A DNA stretch of 64,000 bases, taken from Tetrapisispora phaffii CBS 4417 (Eukaryota; Ascomycota; Saccharomycetes; Saccharomycetales; Saccharomycetaceae). Both the position numbers and the translations under genes were made by a program. The stretch covers positions 124,001 to 188,000 of the forward strand of contig NC_016524.1 in NCBI RefSeq assembly GCF_000236905.1, read 5' to 3'. The notes below the pieces were generated by a model. That model was not told the origin of the DNA. It searched no databases and saw nothing but the letters and a program-made list of their open reading frames with translations. This document shows positions 21,080-33,279 of the stretch, piece by piece (position 1 is the stretch's first letter; every line of letters begins with the position of its first letter).

Positions 21080-21728
21080 CGAAATTGCAATTTACATGAA
21101 AAAAGATCCGTCTCGGACAGGAAACCCAGTAACTTGCCGCTCATTAAATACGAGCTGAGTCGGAGGGTATCTATTAATAATGTCTCGGTAGGTGTTTTCA
21201 GTCCATCATGGTCGCTTGAAGCAAACGACGTAATATAGTTCTGAGACTCACATATACATATGTATATATGAGTGCATATGAAATGTGTGTTGAAATGGTA
21301 GTAAATAATAAGACCGTTACATTTTGATGCGATGATTGATATATATATGTACGAATTGTCAAAAAATGTCATGTCCGCTCGGTGGTGAAGGCCATGAGCC
21401 GTAGCCTGCTGCTTGACTTATGGCCCGCATAAAAAAACAGATAATTGAGCTCACTCTGCAATTCTCTTGTATTGTGAAACTATCTATCGATAGGTTATAT
21501 CCTTGCCTCTATAAGTTGTGCATTTCCTTTCACACTATTACTTACTATCTATGTGCTTGCCCGTGTGTCGTTTCGATTTTTTGGGTCTTTTTTTTTGAAA
21601 TTTTTCAAAAATCCGCTTTGATTCGAATATCAATTGTTTGACCCGATTAGGAAAAAATATGAAATTAGTAGGAGCTGAAAATTTGACGATTGGTGGTAAT
21701 ATAATCTAATAATAATTGCAACTGATAT

Positions 21729-21752
21729 CGATTCGATTCGATTCGGTTCGAT
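21729..21752. repeat. Short ATTCG tandem repeat
   Basis: Four to five imperfect copies of the pentamer ATTCG (one variant GTTCG) lie about 300 bp upstream of the SWI4 start. It could be simple slippage or stacked weak binding sites. Confidence 0.6.
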
Positions 21753-22044
21753 ATTGATTACAATTATTATTTGGGTTTTATTATTCAAGTCGAGAGATAT
21801 TAAGGTAATACAAGTATCGAGTTCTTATGCTATTCATAATTACAAGGCAGATTATCTTTAAAAAGTAAGAAAATAGAAACACCACCTAATATAAATTTTG
21901 TATTAATACTATATATATACCGACGTGATTGAATCTGCTATAAGTAATCGATACAAGTTGCAAGTTTAATTGGAAAAATCTTCTACTAGTGTTTGGATAT
22001 TCATAATAGTAATTTAAGAAGAATCTAGAAGATTGGTTTGTCAA

Positions 22045-25000
22045 ATGGTATATAACCAAATTGTCATGTTTGCCAACAATTCAAATGATGACGGTGTTAA
22101 ATCAAATGAACTAGTGGCGAAGAAGGAATATCTTGCTGCTGAAAATGATGGAAGTGGTTCCAACATCCAGACACAGCAACCTTATAGTGCTAATACTCTT
22201 AATATCACAGGGGGGGTTAATTTAACTTCTAATACACCAATTATAGAGATCGCTACTTATTCCGAAATTGATGTATACGAATGTTATGTGCGTGGATTTG
22301 AATCCAGAATTGTAATGAGACGTAAGAATAATGATTGGGTTAATATAACTCAAGTGTTGAAGTTAGCATCTTTCTCGAAGACAAAAAGGACTAAGATCAT
22401 TGAGAAAGAATCGATGAATATGGAACATGAAAAAGTTCAAGGTGGGTATGGAAGATTTCAAGGTACGTGGATACCATTAAGTTCAACAAAAGAATTAATT
22501 GAGAAGTATAATATTGATGATCCGGTAATATCAGCTTTGGTCAATTTTGTGTTGGATCCGGATAATCCTCCACCAAGAAGAAGTAAAAACAGTATTTTGA
22601 AGAAAACTTCACCAGGTATGAAGATTAATTCACCATCAAGCTATAATAAAACACCAAAAAAGAATAATGTTATTTCAGGTTCATCTACATCAACTTCGAC
22701 TAATGGTAATAAAAAAAATAGAAAGAAATTTGGTAGTGGTTCCGGTCAATTATTACGAATTAATCCAAGTCCTTTAAGTAATGTTTTTCAAACACCTCAG
22801 TTACCTAACGGCACCTCTCATTCTAATGGGAATATGAGTGCTAATACTATAATTGATACCACAGTTGAATCAGTATCTACATTAAGTAATACAGAAGTGC
22901 CAAATGTAGAAGGACAAAAAGAGACTAATAATACTAGTAGGAATCCTTCTTTTGCAGCAAACGGTTATTCAGCAACACAGAAGCCTTTGCAATTCTTTCC
23001 GGTCCCAACTATTTCAGGGTATAACAGTGTAAATAACAATAACAATCTAAATTCTAATTCCAATGTGAACGTTGTAAGGAAACCAATTAATTCTAACAAA
23101 GATCAACTAAAATTTGAAAAAAATGGTACTAAAAATCCAAAAGAATCGTCATTCTTAACTTTTATTCCAGATTCACGTAACAAAACATTTACTTCCTCTG
23201 AACATATGTCTGTAAACCCCGTGCATTATAATAACTCTCATATGAACAATAAAGACTCTAAGGATAATACGAAGAATACGAAGAGAAGAAAGAAAAAAAT
23301 GGACGATGACGAAAATAATGATTTTAATGATGAAAATAGCATGATCAGAAATGGCAATGCTACAGTCCAAGATAAAACCCAACAAAATTTTAAGGTAATT
23401 AAACAGCAAATGATAGGATCTAATTTTCATAATTTGTCATTGCCTAATAGTAGCAGAAGCATACAATCAAACTCAGCTGTTTCTTCATCCTCGACACATG
23501 TTCCTTCGGAATCAACTCCATATTCTCAATTTAAAATAACAGCCAATGATATTCCTGTTGTATCAGAACAAGAATACAAAGAAATTATACTTCAAACATT
23601 ATCATCTGAAGATATAATTGATGCGAGCTCGTTGCCATTAGTACTTTATCACCCTCCTGCATCTCTAGACATTAATTTTGAGGTTGACAATCAAGGCCAC
23701 ACTGCATTACATTGGGCTACGGCCATGTCCAATGTTCCTTTAATTAAATTACTGATCTCTATGAATATCGACATTTTCAAAAGTAATAAAAGAGGTTTTA
23801 ACTGTATTACAAAAATGATATTCTATAATAATTGTTATAAAGCTGGTACTTTTGCCGAAATTATATCTATATTAAAAATGTGTTTGATTACATCTGATGA
23901 TAATAATAGAATTCCACTACATTACCTAGTGGAATTGTCAGTAAACAAATCAAAAGATCCTCAGGTTATTAACTACTATATCGAAACAATTTTCAAGATT
24001 TTAGCAAATGAGAATTACTCTCTGTTAAGATTATGTTTATATCATCAAGATAACATGGGAAATACTTTGTTGCATTTAGCCGCTTTGAACTTGAATATTG
24101 ATTTATACAATAAACTAATTGAACTTGGTGCTTCAAAGGATATACCAAATTTTGATTCTAAAACGCCAGCCGCTATTTTATCCAAATTTAACTTATTACC
24201 TAATGAAGACATTGAAAACATAGAATATATGCAAGGTATTGAATTACAAGAAGGTTTCCAAAGCCCACAATCTAATAAACCAAAATATGAACACTTGAAT
24301 AATGAACATAAGAAGCACACTAATTTGGATATCAATGTTATCAACAGCCCCTACAGAGTAAAACTACATAACAATAATGAGCATAACCTTCTTGGTCATG
24401 AAATCTCTAATAATGATACTTTTACGATGGAAGACATTTCAGAATTGGATAATTTAGTTACCTCATCGGTGGTAAAAGATACAGATGAATTGCATCATAA
24501 TTTATTGAAAAATTCTCCAATGCTTTATAAATCCAAATCAAATTCTGAGTTGGGAAGGAATGTTCTCCAACAACCTATTACATTGAATGAACCAAAAGCT
24601 CGTAATCCTTCGAATTCAGTTTTTGATAATGATATGACAACAGAAGAAAGTATCTCAAACATCCACGACATAGAAGATGATTTAAGTATTGGATCTAACT
24701 CGGTAAAACAAACGTATAAATTAGCTATTCTCACATCTAATTTAAATAAATCGATTAAAAGCGATGTGAGAAATATGCAAGAAGAAATCTCAAAAAACAA
24801 AAGAAAAGTAGACGTCATTAATTACCAACTAGAGGGCGTTGATAACCAGAGGAAAACATTGATTGATCAGATGAGTAAAAATTTTAAAATTAACAAAATC
24901 GATGAGTTGCATGATAAATTGAAGAGTCTTCATGAGGAAAAGGATGCATTAAAGAAACAATTCCTTGAAAAATTTGAAAGAACACAACATAAGATATATT

Positions 25001-25278
25001 TACAAAATGTAAAAGATATTGAATCTAGTGAATTGAAAAATACTTACAATGGTCAGTCAATTGAAATGCTAGCCAAAGAGGATATCAAAAAGTTAATTGA
25101 AGAGGTTAAAAACTCAAAAGAACAGAAAAGAACGACCATCAAAAACATTGCTGATGCTGTGGCAACAATGACTTCTTCAGATAAGATCGAGAAGTACAGA
25201 AAACTAATTGGGCTTACAATTGAAAATGTTGATGCAAAACTAGATGAAATCGAATATGAGCTCAGCATGAACATGTGA
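22045..25278 (+). CDS. SWI4: G1/S transcription factor Swi4 (DNA-binding subunit of SBF)
   Basis: Swi4 binds SCB elements and, with Swi6, drives G1 cyclin and cell-wall gene expression. The first ATG (22045) gives 1077 residues, against 1093 in S. cerevisiae. The APSES/KilA-N DNA-binding domain is at about residues 72-172 and nearly matches Swi4: VYECYVRGFESRIVMRRK, ITQVLKLASFSKTKRTKI, EKVQGGYGRFQGTWIPL and DPDNPPPRRSKNSIL. A long Asn/Ser-rich region follows. Ankyrin repeats cover about 535-715 (QGHTALHWATAMSNVPLIKLL, MGNTLLHLAALNLNIDLYNKL). A charged, partly coiled C-terminal region (about 885-1077) is the expected Swi6-binding part. A second ATG 21 bases downstream is also possible. Confidence 0.97.
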   Translation: MVYNQIVMFANNSNDDGVKSNELVAKKEYLAAENDGSGSNIQTQQPYSANTLNITGGVNLTSNTPIIEIATYSEIDVYECYVRGFESRIVMRRKNNDWVNITQVLKLASFSKTKRTKIIEKESMNMEHEKVQGGYGRFQGTWIPLSSTKELIEKYNIDDPVISALVNFVLDPDNPPPRRSKNSILKKTSPGMKINSPSSYNKTPKKNNVISGSSTSTSTNGNKKNRKKFGSGSGQLLRINPSPLSNVFQTPQLPNGTSHSNGNMSANTIIDTTVESVSTLSNTEVPNVEGQKETNNTSRNPSFAANGYSATQKPLQFFPVPTISGYNSVNNNNNLNSNSNVNVVRKPINSNKDQLKFEKNGTKNPKESSFLTFIPDSRNKTFTSSEHMSVNPVHYNNSHMNNKDSKDNTKNTKRRKKKMDDDENNDFNDENSMIRNGNATVQDKTQQNFKVIKQQMIGSNFHNLSLPNSSRSIQSNSAVSSSSTHVPSESTPYSQFKITANDIPVVSEQEYKEIILQTLSSEDIIDASSLPLVLYHPPASLDINFEVDNQGHTALHWATAMSNVPLIKLLISMNIDIFKSNKRGFNCITKMIFYNNCYKAGTFAEIISILKMCLITSDDNNRIPLHYLVELSVNKSKDPQVINYYIETIFKILANENYSLLRLCLYHQDNMGNTLLHLAALNLNIDLYNKLIELGASKDIPNFDSKTPAAILSKFNLLPNEDIENIEYMQGIELQEGFQSPQSNKPKYEHLNNEHKKHTNLDINVINSPYRVKLHNNNEHNLLGHEISNNDTFTMEDISELDNLVTSSVVKDTDELHHNLLKNSPMLYKSKSNSELGRNVLQQPITLNEPKARNPSNSVFDNDMTTEESISNIHDIEDDLSIGSNSVKQTYKLAILTSNLNKSIKSDVRNMQEEISKNKRKVDVINYQLEGVDNQRKTLIDQMSKNFKINKIDELHDKLKSLHEEKDALKKQFLEKFERTQHKIYLQNVKDIESSELKNTYNGQSIEMLAKEDIKKLIEEVKNSKEQKRTTIKNIADAVATMTSSDKIEKYRKLIGLTIENVDAKLDEIEYELSMNM

Positions 25279-26032
25279 GATTACTTTCTTCTTCCACTCA
25301 TAATATATAATGACCTTAAAGTCCTATTTTTACAAATGATTTTTTACGTTTTGCATTATGCATAACTTTCATAGTTTTAGGAAATAGCATATAATAAATT
25401 CACTATAAACATTATAGTATTAAAAGTATATGACAATTAACCTGGAAAATTTATAGTAGCTCATCACATCTCATCTTATCTCATCTCACCTTACACAAGG
25501 TTCGATCTCAGAAGCTCACTAACTACGAAGCTATAGAAAAAATTTGATGCAATAATTTTTTTTCAGTTTTTTTTTTCAACTTTCGAGTTTGCTATGAAGA
25601 AGAAAGATAATAATAGAAAGAGTGATGAGATGAGATGTGATGAAATTATTGAATAGTAGATTGAAATGGCATTAAATGAGATGAGATGCGATGGCCTCGT
25701 AAATTATTTTGTGAATAATTGTTGTCAGGTTTCATTATAAATATCTTAAGATTCAAATATTATCAATTGAGGTTGGTATTAACAAGATCTTTCAGTTCTG
25801 GATCCTAAAATAAGAATATACTTTTGCACAATATAGGTAATAATCAATTTGATTGTTGTTTTGATATTGGGACTCCGACTTTTAATATTATCTAGATTTT
25901 GAATAGGCAGTTACCGTAAGATATAGAGTTGGCGAATTCAGTTCTAGTTGACTTTATTCTTTTTATTTTTTTCCTGTATTAGTGTTTTTATATTCCAATA
26001 AAAATACAAAATCGCGAAATATTATTATCAGG
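25279..26032. other. Intergenic region, SWI4 to KAP123
   Basis: This is the KAP123 promoter region, holding the GATGAG inverted repeats. T-rich runs occur near 25557-25579. No gene was seen. Confidence 0.4.
25461..25643. repeat. GATGAG-type inverted repeats upstream of KAP123
   Basis: TCATCACATCTCATC (25461-25475) and its exact reverse complement GATGAGATGTGATGA (25629-25643) are 153 bp apart. More units of the same kind lie beside them: TCATCTCACC at 25481-25490 and ATGAGATGAGATGCGATGG at 25677-25695. The core GATGAG resembles the PAC element (GCGATGAG) bound by Dot6/Tod6 in front of ribosome-biogenesis genes. Kap123 imports ribosomal proteins, so PAC-type control would make sense, but this is inference. 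Confidence 0.6.
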
Positions 26033-29000
26033 ATGGATCAACAATTTTTAGCTCAACTTGAGCAAACTTTGAATGCTATTATTAAACCAAGTTCTTCTGC
26101 TTCGTTGAAGGAGACTACAAAGACATTGCAATCACAATATTATACACAAGCTACTACTGTTCCAGCTTTGATTCATATTTTACAAAATAGTTCAGATGAT
26201 GCTTTGAAACAATTGGCTGGTGTTGAAGCAAGAAAATTAGTCCCAAAACATTGGTCTACTTTGGATGATGCTATTAAGAATGAAATGAAAAACTCTTTAT
26301 TACAAACCGCTTTCAGTGAAGATAAAGAAATTATTCGTCATTCTAACGCCCGTGTTATTGCTTCCATTGGTACCGAAGAACTAGAAGGTAACAAATGGCC
26401 AGAATTAGTCCCAAGTTTGATTCAGGCTGCGTCTGGTGAAGATGCAGGCGTTAGACAAATTGCTGTCTTTATCTTACTATCTTTATTAGAAGACTACTCT
26501 CCATCTTTATCAGTTTTCATTGATGATTTCCTAAACTTGTTTGCTCAAACAATCAATGATACTACATCATTGGAAACAAGATCTTTGTCTGCGCAAGCCT
26601 TAAACCATATTTCTGCTTTGATTGAAGAACAAGAAACTATCAACCCACAATTTGCCACTAAATTTGCTTCATTAATTCCATCTATCGTTAATACTTTAGA
26701 TGCTGTTATTAAAGCTGAAGATATCAAGAATTCTAAAGCTATTTTCAACTGTTTGAATGATATTCTGTTGCTAGACTCTCAATTGACTGGTAACACTATT
26801 GTTGACTTGATCAAATTAACTTTACAAATTGCTTCAAACACCGAAGTTGAAGAAGATGTCAGAGTCTTTGCTATTCAATTCATCATTTCTGCTTTATCTT
26901 ACAGAAAATCAAAGATTATTCAAAGTAAATTAGGTAGAGAAATTACTCTAACTGCTTTAAGAATTGCAGCTGAAGAAATTGATGTTGAGGAAGAATTAAA
27001 CAATGAAGATGAAGCCGGTGAAAACGAAGAAAATACACCATCGTTAATTGCTATCAGATTATTAGCTTTTGCTTCAGCTGAATTGCCACCATCTCAAGTT
27101 TCTACTGTCATAATTGAACATTTACCAATCATGTTGCAATCTTCCAATCCATTTGAAAGAAGGGCAATTTTATTAGCAATCTCTGTCGCTGTTACTGGTT
27201 CTCCAGATTACTTCTTATCTCAATTCGAGAAGGTTATTCCAGCTACCATTTCTGGTCTAAAAGATGCTGAACCAGTTGTGATTTTAGCTGCTTTGAAGTG
27301 TGTTCATCAATTGACTACTGACTTACAAGATGAAGTTGCTAAGTTCCACGAACAGTATTTACCATTAATAATCGATATTATTGATTCAGCTAAATTTGTT
27401 GTTATCTATAATTACGCTACTATGGCTTTAGATGGTTTATTAGAGTTTATTGCATACGAAGCCATTGCCAAGTACTTGGAACCATTAATGAACAAATTAT
27501 TCTACATGTTAGAAAGCAACAACTCATCCAAATTAAGATGTGCTGTTGTTTCAGCTATCGGTTCTGCTGCGTTTGCTGCTGGATCTGCTTTCATTCCATA
27601 CTTTAAGACAAGTGTACAATACTTAGAACAATTTATTCAAAACTGTTCTCAAATCGAAGGTATGAGCGAAGATGATATTGAATTAAGAGCTATCACCTTT
27701 GAAAATATTTCTACTATGGCTAGAGCTGTCAGATCTGAAGCTTTCTCTGAATATGCTGAGCCATTGGTTAACTCTGCTTATGAGGCTATCAAGACAGATT
27801 CTGCTAGATTAAGAGAATCTGGTTATGCTTTCATTGCTAATTTAGCTAAGGTTTACGGTGAAAACTTTGCTCCTTTCTTGAAAACTATCTTACCAGAAAT
27901 TTTCAAAACTTTAGAATTAGATGAATATCAATTCAATTTCGATGGCGATGCTGAAGATTTATCAGCCTTTGCTGAAGGTGCCACCGAAGAAGATTTACAA
28001 AGTAAATTTACAGTTAACACAGGTATCTCCTACGAAAAGGAAGTTGCTGCTGCTGCTTTATCAGAATTAGCTTTAGGTACTAAAGAACACTTCTTACCAT
28101 ACGTTGAACAATCTTTAAAGACTTTGAGTGAACAAGTTGATGAATCATATGGTCTAAGAGAAACTGCTTTGGCTACCTTGTGGAACATTGTTAAAGCTGT
28201 TTTATTATCTTCCAGGATTGAACCAGAAAGTTACCCAAAGGGTTTACCAGCTACCTCCTATATTGATGCTACTTCTTTAGCGGTTGTCCAAACTGCTAGA
28301 GCCATTTCCATTGCTAACTTAAACGACGAATTTGAAACTTCTATGGTCATTACCGTCATGGAAGATCTAGCCAATATGATTAAGCAATTTGGTCCTATTA
28401 TCATCATGGATAGTGGTGACAGTTCTTCTTTAGAAACCTTATGTATGCAAGTTCTTAGCGTCTTAAACGGTACTCATGCTTGTCAAACTGTTGATATTGA
28501 AGAAGATGCTCCAAAGGATGAAGAATTAGATGCATCTGAAACTGAAGCTACCCTTCTGGATATTGCTCTGGAAGTTTTAGTTAGTTTGTCTCATGCTTTA
28601 GGCAGTGATTTTGCTAGCATCTTCGAAAATTTCAAACCAGTTTTATTTGAATTATATGAATCCAAATCTAAAAATAAGAGATCCTCCGCTATCGGTGCTA
28701 CATCAGAAATCGTTTTAGGTATGAAGGAAGGTAGTCCATACATTCAAGAAATGTTGGAAGCCATGATTGTAAGATTAACCAGTGATAAATCATTAGAAGT
28801 TAGAGGTAATGCTGCTTATGGTGTCGGTTTATTGTGTGAATATGCTTCATTCGATATTTCTTCTATCTATGGTGCTGTTTTAAAAGCCATGTACGAACTA
28901 TTAAGCACTGCTGATCAAAAATCTTTGGCTGCTGATGACGATGAAGCTACTAGAGAAATCATCGATAGAGCTTTTGCCAACGCTAGTGGTTGTGTTGCTA

Positions 29001-29383
29001 GAATGATCTTAAAACATGAAAATCTAGTTCCATTAGAGCAAACTATCCCAGCTTTATTTGCACATCTGCCATTAAAAACTGGTTTTGAAGAATACACTCC
29101 GATCTTCCAAGTTATCATGAAATTATACCAAGATAACAATGCTGTCATTACTAACATGACTCCAAAGGTTATTGAATTCTTTGCTGCGGTTTTCACAAAG
29201 GATGCTGAAAGAATTAAATTAGAACAAGAATCCACTTTAGGTAGAGAAGAAAATCTAGAAAGATTAAAACAATTCCAAACTGACGATATTAAACAAAAGA
29301 TTGTGGAATTATTGAAGTACATCAATAATACATACAGCGGTGTTGTTGTTAAGGACCCAGTCTTGGCTCCAGTGATCGCATAA
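26033..29383 (+). CDS. KAP123: Karyopherin beta Kap123 (importin)
   Basis: This is the main nuclear import receptor for ribosomal proteins and for histones H3/H4, acting with Ran-GTP at the nuclear pore. From the ATG at 26033 the protein has 1116 residues (1113 in S. cerevisiae) and starts [21 protein letters not shown] as in the family. The frame is open upstream only through a GTG codon, so the ATG is preferred. The whole length is helical HEAT repeats, for example [17 protein letters not shown] near the N-terminus and [17 protein letters not shown] units in the C-terminal third. An acidic loop (about 320-336) and an acidic stretch [19 protein letters not shown] (about 820-840) are present. 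The C-terminus matches Kap123 rather than Kap4-type paralogues by position next to SWI4. Confidence 0.96.
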   Translation: MDQQFLAQLEQTLNAIIKPSSSASLKETTKTLQSQYYTQATTVPALIHILQNSSDDALKQLAGVEARKLVPKHWSTLDDAIKNEMKNSLLQTAFSEDKEIIRHSNARVIASIGTEELEGNKWPELVPSLIQAASGEDAGVRQIAVFILLSLLEDYSPSLSVFIDDFLNLFAQTINDTTSLETRSLSAQALNHISALIEEQETINPQFATKFASLIPSIVNTLDAVIKAEDIKNSKAIFNCLNDILLLDSQLTGNTIVDLIKLTLQIASNTEVEEDVRVFAIQFIISALSYRKSKIIQSKLGREITLTALRIAAEEIDVEEELNNEDEAGENEENTPSLIAIRLLAFASAELPPSQVSTVIIEHLPIMLQSSNPFERRAILLAISVAVTGSPDYFLSQFEKVIPATISGLKDAEPVVILAALKCVHQLTTDLQDEVAKFHEQYLPLIIDIIDSAKFVVIYNYATMALDGLLEFIAYEAIAKYLEPLMNKLFYMLESNNSSKLRCAVVSAIGSAAFAAGSAFIPYFKTSVQYLEQFIQNCSQIEGMSEDDIELRAITFENISTMARAVRSEAFSEYAEPLVNSAYEAIKTDSARLRESGYAFIANLAKVYGENFAPFLKTILPEIFKTLELDEYQFNFDGDAEDLSAFAEGATEEDLQSKFTVNTGISYEKEVAAAALSELALGTKEHFLPYVEQSLKTLSEQVDESYGLRETALATLWNIVKAVLLSSRIEPESYPKGLPATSYIDATSLAVVQTARAISIANLNDEFETSMVITVMEDLANMIKQFGPIIIMDSGDSSSLETLCMQVLSVLNGTHACQTVDIEEDAPKDEELDASETEATLLDIALEVLVSLSHALGSDFASIFENFKPVLFELYESKSKNKRSSAIGATSEIVLGMKEGSPYIQEMLEAMIVRLTSDKSLEVRGNAAYGVGLLCEYASFDISSIYGAVLKAMYELLSTADQKSLAADDDEATREIIDRAFANASGCVARMILKHENLVPLEQTIPALFAHLPLKTGFEEYTPIFQVIMKLYQDNNAVITNMTPKVIEFFAAVFTKDAERIKLEQESTLGREENLERLKQFQTDDIKQKIVELLKYINNTYSGVVVKDPVLAPVIA

Positions 29384-30047
29384 CCTAGACTAACTTAATA
29401 TCAATAAATGATTATGTTTGTGTTTATGAATATAATTCAATGAATATTTTAAGTTCTCAAAATTTTTTCATCATGACTGTATTTTACTACATACCAATTG
29501 TTTAGGCTTAAACGGAAAATAAGTATACTTCATTATATATATTTTGTATATTTTAAAATAAAATTTTTACTATAAAAATCTGTCCATTTTTATTTGTCAC
29601 TCGATAAAGATCGCAACCTAAATGAACCCAACCAACATAAATTGTTTTGTGAATTGAATATATTGATATATTAATATTTTATCTTAGTATGATTGGTGCT
29701 TTAAAACTATTAAACCAACTTCAGGAATCAAATCAAACCATCATTACCTTGCAACTTCTTAGCTTTAAGTTACATCATTGTGAACGAAGGGTTCGGTTCT
29801 ATAATTTCTAACAACTTTGAACTTTTCAAATAAAGAACACTATAATTTGAAATGAATTTTAGTTAAAACTAATAAATCAATATCAATAAAACTCAAGTAA
29901 CTTGAAGCAATAGTTTTAGAGTGGTGTTTACAGTTAATTGGTGCGATATCCGATATAGAATTGTTTTCTGGTTGCAGCAGAGACTCGTTAGAAAGTAAAC
30001 GAATTTTTATTTGAAGACTTTAAAATACCATTATAAATTTGGGCATC
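29384..30047. other. Intergenic region, KAP123 to GLE2
   Basis: About 0.66 kb of AT-rich DNA that should hold the KAP123 terminator and the GLE2 promoter. No RNA gene or repeat was recognised. Confidence 0.4.
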
Positions 30048-31115
30048 ATGTCGTTCTTCCGTTCAAATACAAGTTCCAATCAAACTATGGCAGCTGATAA
30101 AGATTTAATGAATGATATTGTTATCAATAACCCGGCAGAAGATTCAATATCTGACATTGCATTCTCTCCACAACAAGACTTTTTATTCAGTGTGAGTTCA
30201 TGGGATAATAAAGTGCGTATATGGGATGCACAAGGTGGAAATCCACAAGGCAGAGCTCAATATGAACATGCAGCTCCTGTCTTGTGTACCAGATGGTCCA
30301 GCGATGGTACAAAAGTTGCATCCGGTGGTTGTGATAACGCTATAAAAATATATGATGTAGCAAGTGGGCAAAATCAACAACTTGGAACACATAATGCAGC
30401 CGTTAAGAGCTTAAGGTTTGTAAATTGTGGACCTTCAAATCAAGAATGTTTAGTAACGGGTTCATGGGATAAGACATTAAAATATTGGGATTTAAGACAA
30501 CCTCAACCAATCTCTACAGTGATGTTACCTGAAAGAGTTTATTCTATGGATAGTAAAGATAAATTATTGGTAGTGGGAACAGCGGATAGAAATATATGTA
30601 TTATTGATCTAAATAGTCCTGGAAATATATTCAAGACTTTTTTATCACCATTAAAATGGCAAACAAGGGCAATAGCATGTTTCAATAGAGGTGATAGTTA
30701 TGCAATTGGTTCGATCGAAGGTAGATGTGCAATCAGATACGTTGACGATATGCAACAAAAAAATCTTGGGTTTTCATTCAAATGTCACCGTCAAAATCAA
30801 AATAATAATTCAATGCATGCTAACATTTATCCAGTCAATAGTATAGCAGTTCACCCAGTCTATGGATCGTTTGCTACAGCTGGTAGTGACGGAACCTTCC
30901 ACTTCTGGGATAAAGACCACAGACACAGACTAAAGGCATTCCCAAGCCAGAATGCGACTATTCCAGTGGTGAATTTTAACAGAAACGGTTCTGTTTTAGC
31001 ATATGCATTAAGTTATGACTGGTTCCAAGGCTATGGCGGTAACAAACAAGGCTATCCAAACGTCATAAAGCTGCATCCAACCACAGACGCAGAAGTCCAA
31101 GAAAGAAAGAAATAG
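30048..31115 (+). CDS. GLE2: Nuclear pore mRNA export factor Gle2 (Rae1)
   Basis: This is a WD40 beta-propeller nucleoporin that binds the GLEBS motif of Nup116 and takes part in poly(A) RNA export. The ATG at 30048 gives 355 residues beginning [11 protein letters not shown] (365 in S. cerevisiae). WD units are clear: [72 protein letters not shown], and [26 protein letters not shown]. The Rae1 signature SFKCHRQ is at about residues 241-247. The C-terminus [21 protein letters not shown] is typical of Gle2/Rae1. An upstream TTG in the same frame is not favoured. Confidence 0.97.
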   Translation: MSFFRSNTSSNQTMAADKDLMNDIVINNPAEDSISDIAFSPQQDFLFSVSSWDNKVRIWDAQGGNPQGRAQYEHAAPVLCTRWSSDGTKVASGGCDNAIKIYDVASGQNQQLGTHNAAVKSLRFVNCGPSNQECLVTGSWDKTLKYWDLRQPQPISTVMLPERVYSMDSKDKLLVVGTADRNICIIDLNSPGNIFKTFLSPLKWQTRAIACFNRGDSYAIGSIEGRCAIRYVDDMQQKNLGFSFKCHRQNQNNNSMHANIYPVNSIAVHPVYGSFATAGSDGTFHFWDKDHRHRLKAFPSQNATIPVVNFNRNGSVLAYALSYDWFQGYGGNKQGYPNVIKLHPTTDAEVQERKK

Positions 31116-31977
31116 TTTTCTCCATTAGTAAAACGTAGACATTATAGAATATAGACTGTTAGATAAATACGAAATAAAAATATTCATATAATGATTAAAA
31201 AGTTGAACAGAGGAAGAGACGGTACTGTCTCTCTCGGAAAGGCTCAACGTGAAATACCATCCAATGAACTTGAATATAGCAAGCTGCATACATAAATCTA
31301 TCAAGGAGCCATCAAAAGTTCTTGTATCCATCTTGTAATCGTTCCCACCATCATCTACCATTCAGTTCAAGTTACCATTCACCTACACGTTACCCGCCTC
31401 CCACATACTTGTTTGGTTTTCAAAAGATCACGTGCTTTTAAATTTGGAAAAAATTCATCGTCATCGATTCAATTGAGTGAGTTGTGAATAATCAGTGAGT
31501 GGGTTCCTCACAATAAAATTTTTTAAGTTCATGGGCATCGATTTTTTGGTAAACATTAATACTGAATGAGAGTGGAAGGTAATATAATAACTGTCTATAA
31601 ATCATTGGAAAAGGTTAAACCAGGATATTAATTTATCTGCAAAAGCTGTTATATTTAAATATTATATATCCTGTACAATTGAGTTCGTCAGAGTAATTGT
31701 TTGGTGTATAGGAATTAGAGCAGATTAGTATAGTAACTAAGGTACTCACGTCGAAAGTTGGAATCGTTGTGAAGTGATAGTATATAATCTTTGATTTGGT
31801 GAATTAAGCGATCTGTATTTTTTTCATTTATAGATTATATTGGTTAACAATAGGTTTTTTTTCATTGTTAAAGGATTTATATTTTTTTTATTTTTTGGGT
31901 ATTATTTGCATATAACATTTGTCGATTTTTTTTGTAAATATTTGAGTTCAGGTAATATATTGGTTCGATATTATATA
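31116..31977. other. Intergenic region, GLE2 to the YBL081W homologue
   Basis: About 0.86 kb. It contains a CACGTG E-box at 31429-31434 and T-rich tracts just before the downstream gene. A reading frame extends upstream of the next gene's ATG only through a TTG codon and would add a hydrophobic, very T-rich segment. That is rejected as coding. Confidence 0.4.
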
Positions 31978-33279
31978 ATGCCAGGAGAGATAGTCAATGT
32001 TGCCTTTCTATCGCAGATGGAGGATATGGACATTTACTTGAAGGATTATCGTAGCAGGAAATCGACTTCAAAAACCTCATATGGATCTACTTACGTTCAA
32101 TCATCAGGTAATCAAGGTAGATTTAATAACGATGGAATCATTCGCCATAACGGGTACAGAAATAATCATTCTTATAAATATGATTCACATAATGAACATG
32201 GCATGTCAGGCAGTCAATATGACAATATGATGCATAATAATAGTAATAGTAATAGTGATAATAGCGATAATAATAATAACAATAAGAGTAATAATAGTAA
32301 TAATAGTAATAAAAATAAGGGTAATTTGGGTTCAGGTGAAATTTATAATAATTGGGTAGGGAATGACGGATACAACATCAAAAAGGGGAACTATGGTGAA
32401 CAAGGGTATGCTAATTATAGTAATTTGAATTTTAAAGTCACTTCAGACTCTAATAATAGTAATAATGACAATACTAGCAGGAACAAAGATATCAGTAAAA
32501 ATGATAATGATAGTCTTAAAAATGGAGGTAAAAATGCCAGTAATAATCCATATATACAAAATACCAATTTGGCAACTCATTTCAAGAAAACTTATTCACC
32601 AATGTATTATAATAACACAAGGAATGATAGTACAGGTTCCTTGACAAAGATGAATCCTATGTTTTTTGGAAGTTCGGAAAACTCAGATTTTCAATCAACA
32701 TCTAAATTGGTTGGAAATACAACTACATTGATGAACAGCTCCATAAACAATTCTTTAGCTGGAGGATCTTCATTTTCTTCTAATAACTTTGATTATATGT
32801 TTCAGAATCATTCAGATTTGAAAAATAATTTATCTTCAGCCAATGTTGCTGCTCCTACGCCATATTCAAATTATTTAGGTAACTCAATTCTGCCAAATTC
32901 AAGTGTCTCTGCCTCCATGGGAAATAATCCATTAGCATTGTCTACCAATCTCGATTTAATGAGCGGATTATCAACGCCGAATATGATAAATGAATTTCAA
33001 AAAACATTATCATTCACTTCAATTTCTCCTTTAAAAGTTTCTCAAAATGATGCTTTACCTACTCAGCATGGTACGGAAAACAAAGAAACATCTAATACTG
33101 GAGAAAAGGGAAAAACTAACCCAGAGGTTGAACCACCTTCAAGCATTTCCAACTCAAATATGATGCTAATGGATGACTCTTCTTTTCTTTGGGGCTCTTC
33201 AAATGCGGATTTAAGTTCTTCCACGTCTGTTAACGGAACTTTCGGCATTTGGAACAACGACATGAGTGTTTGGAGTTGA
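31978..33279 (+). CDS. YBL081W-like Asn-rich protein of unknown function
   Basis: The ATG at 31978 gives 433 residues. Both ends resemble S. cerevisiae YBL081W, an uncharacterised protein: the N-terminus MPGEIVNVAFLSQMEDMDIYLKDYR and the C-terminus FGIWNNDMSVWS. The middle is low complexity, mostly Asn and Ser, encoded by AAT/AGT repeats (32225-32320). It contains a conserved-looking NPYIQNTNLATHFKKTYSPMYYNN (about residues 184-207). No membrane span or enzyme motif is visible. Conservation restricted to short terminal motifs suggests a peptide-mediated interaction role, which is inference. Its place between GLE2 and MAM1/ATG8 fits the merged YBL/YER order. Confidence 0.85.
   Translation: MPGEIVNVAFLSQMEDMDIYLKDYRSRKSTSKTSYGSTYVQSSGNQGRFNNDGIIRHNGYRNNHSYKYDSHNEHGMSGSQYDNMMHNNSNSNSDNSDNNNNNKSNNSNNSNKNKGNLGSGEIYNNWVGNDGYNIKKGNYGEQGYANYSNLNFKVTSDSNNSNNDNTSRNKDISKNDNDSLKNGGKNASNNPYIQNTNLATHFKKTYSPMYYNNTRNDSTGSLTKMNPMFFGSSENSDFQSTSKLVGNTTTLMNSSINNSLAGGSSFSSNNFDYMFQNHSDLKNNLSSANVAAPTPYSNYLGNSILPNSSVSASMGNNPLALSTNLDLMSGLSTPNMINEFQKTLSFTSISPLKVSQNDALPTQHGTENKETSNTGEKGKTNPEVEPPSSISNSNMMLMDDSSFLWGSSNADLSSSTSVNGTFGIWNNDMSVWS

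Larger units (their letters stand above)
20697..22044. other. Divergent CDC27-SWI4 intergenic region
   Basis: This is a 1.35-kb two-way promoter holding the E-box and MCB/SCB cluster at 21055-21079 and a short ATTCG tandem repeat. Open frames here are short and match nothing. Confidence 0.45.

Noticed and set aside
31421..31540. A possible centromere, since ATCACGTG resembles CDEI
   Set aside because: No AT-rich CDEII of proper length followed by a CDEIII-type TTCCGAA motif was found. The same applies to the E-boxes at 21055 and 47990.
31840..31977. An N-terminal extension of the YBL081W homologue rich in Phe and Ile
   Set aside because: It begins with TTG and is encoded by T-rich promoter DNA. 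The conserved MPGEIVNVAFLSQ start is at the ATG at 31978.
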